Shown piece after piece: positions 63,942 through 64,000 of a DNA stretch of 64,000 bases. Position numbers and translations under genes: made by a program. The notes below the pieces were generated by a model. It made no database searches and was not told the origin of the DNA. It worked only from the letters and a program-made list of their open reading frames with translations. This DNA is from Arthrobacter sp. MYb214 (GTDB lineage: Bacteria > Actinomycetota > Actinomycetes > Actinomycetales > Micrococcaceae): contig NZ_PCPZ01000004.1 in assembly GCF_002979865.1 (NCBI RefSeq), positions 1 through 64,000 on the forward strand. The letters run 5' to 3'. Positions within the stretch are counted from its first letter, which is position 1. The number at the start of each line of letters is the position of its first letter.

Positions 63942-64000
63942 TTAGTGGCTGACGGCTTTCAAGCCGATGATGCAACCAACCAATCCGAGAATGAAGACCA
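63942..64000 (-). CDS. 3' end of a leftward gene, probable membrane protein
   Basis: The minus-strand frame ends in a TAA at 63944-63942. The last residues visible are VFILGLVGCIIGLKAVSH, a hydrophobic C terminus. The gene continues beyond the window, so the family cannot be named. Confidence 0.5.
   Translation of the reverse strand, partial: VFILGLVGCIIGLKAVSH

Overview
The window looks like chromosomal core DNA from a high-GC actinobacterium of the Micrococcaceae (Arthrobacter/Glutamicibacter type). The grounds are the conserved gene orders tilS-hpt-ftsH-folE-folP-folBK and fhaA-fhaB-pstP-rodA-pbpA-pknA-pknB with pabA, a class E sortase and crgA close by, together with frequent GTG starts and many starts that look leaderless. 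The assignment is by gene content and order only. I saw no insertion sequence, integrase, prophage, CRISPR array or restriction system. The PASTA-kinase and crgA cluster lies near the replication origin in relatives, so this window probably does too.

Layout. 1-110 holds what looks like the promoter and leader of an rRNA operon running leftward out of the window. 282-1235 is a nitronate monooxygenase. 1232-13490 is a long leftward block: a peptidoglycan carboxypeptidase, a metalloprotease, tilS, hpt, ftsH, the folate genes folE, folP and folB-folK, a DUF3180 protein, two PH-domain membrane proteins, a DUF2520 Rossmann protein and panC. 13588-23921 is mixed housekeeping: ppa, rmuC, pyroglutamyl peptidase, small membrane proteins, a YczE-type membrane protein, a HAD phosphatase, serS, a lipid kinase, pheA, a rhodanese and an amidase. 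23974-30446 holds a peptide symporter, a DUF4190 protein, phosphoglucomutase, an amino acid permease and a class-3-like aldehyde dehydrogenase.

30506-32430 is a two-gene operon of a large membrane protein and a YtrA-type GntR regulator, with a palindrome between its presumed -35 and -10. 32432-36767 is a TPP-riboswitch-controlled thiamine salvage operon (thiM, thiE, a thiD-tenA fusion) with an NCS2 permease as last gene. 36925-51551 is catabolic and accessory: a sugar porter, a beta-phosphoglucomutase/GH65 phosphorylase fusion, a degenerate aminoglycoside-phosphotransferase-like gene, an operon with enoyl-CoA hydratase, hydrolase, PfkB kinase, HAD phosphatase and glycerophosphodiesterase, a LysR-type effector domain without DNA-binding domain, a universal stress protein, a dienelactone hydrolase, and a nucleoside hydrolase divergent from a LacI regulator.

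51630-63881 holds a DUF523 protein, tRNA-Leu(CAG), the cell-wall signalling cluster (two FHA proteins, PP2C phosphatase, RodA, PbpA and two tandem PASTA kinases), pabA, a new small membrane gene, a class E sortase and crgA. The last 59 bases carry the end of a leftward gene.

Most of the window is familiar. The points most worth a second look are the YtrA-type operon and its operator, the NCS2 permease under thiamine control, the HTH-less LysR domain with a histone-like tail, the degenerate phosphotransferase, the LacI and enoyl-CoA hydratase palindromes, three small membrane genes that ordinary calling could miss, and a recurring promoter geometry that indicates leaderless mRNAs.
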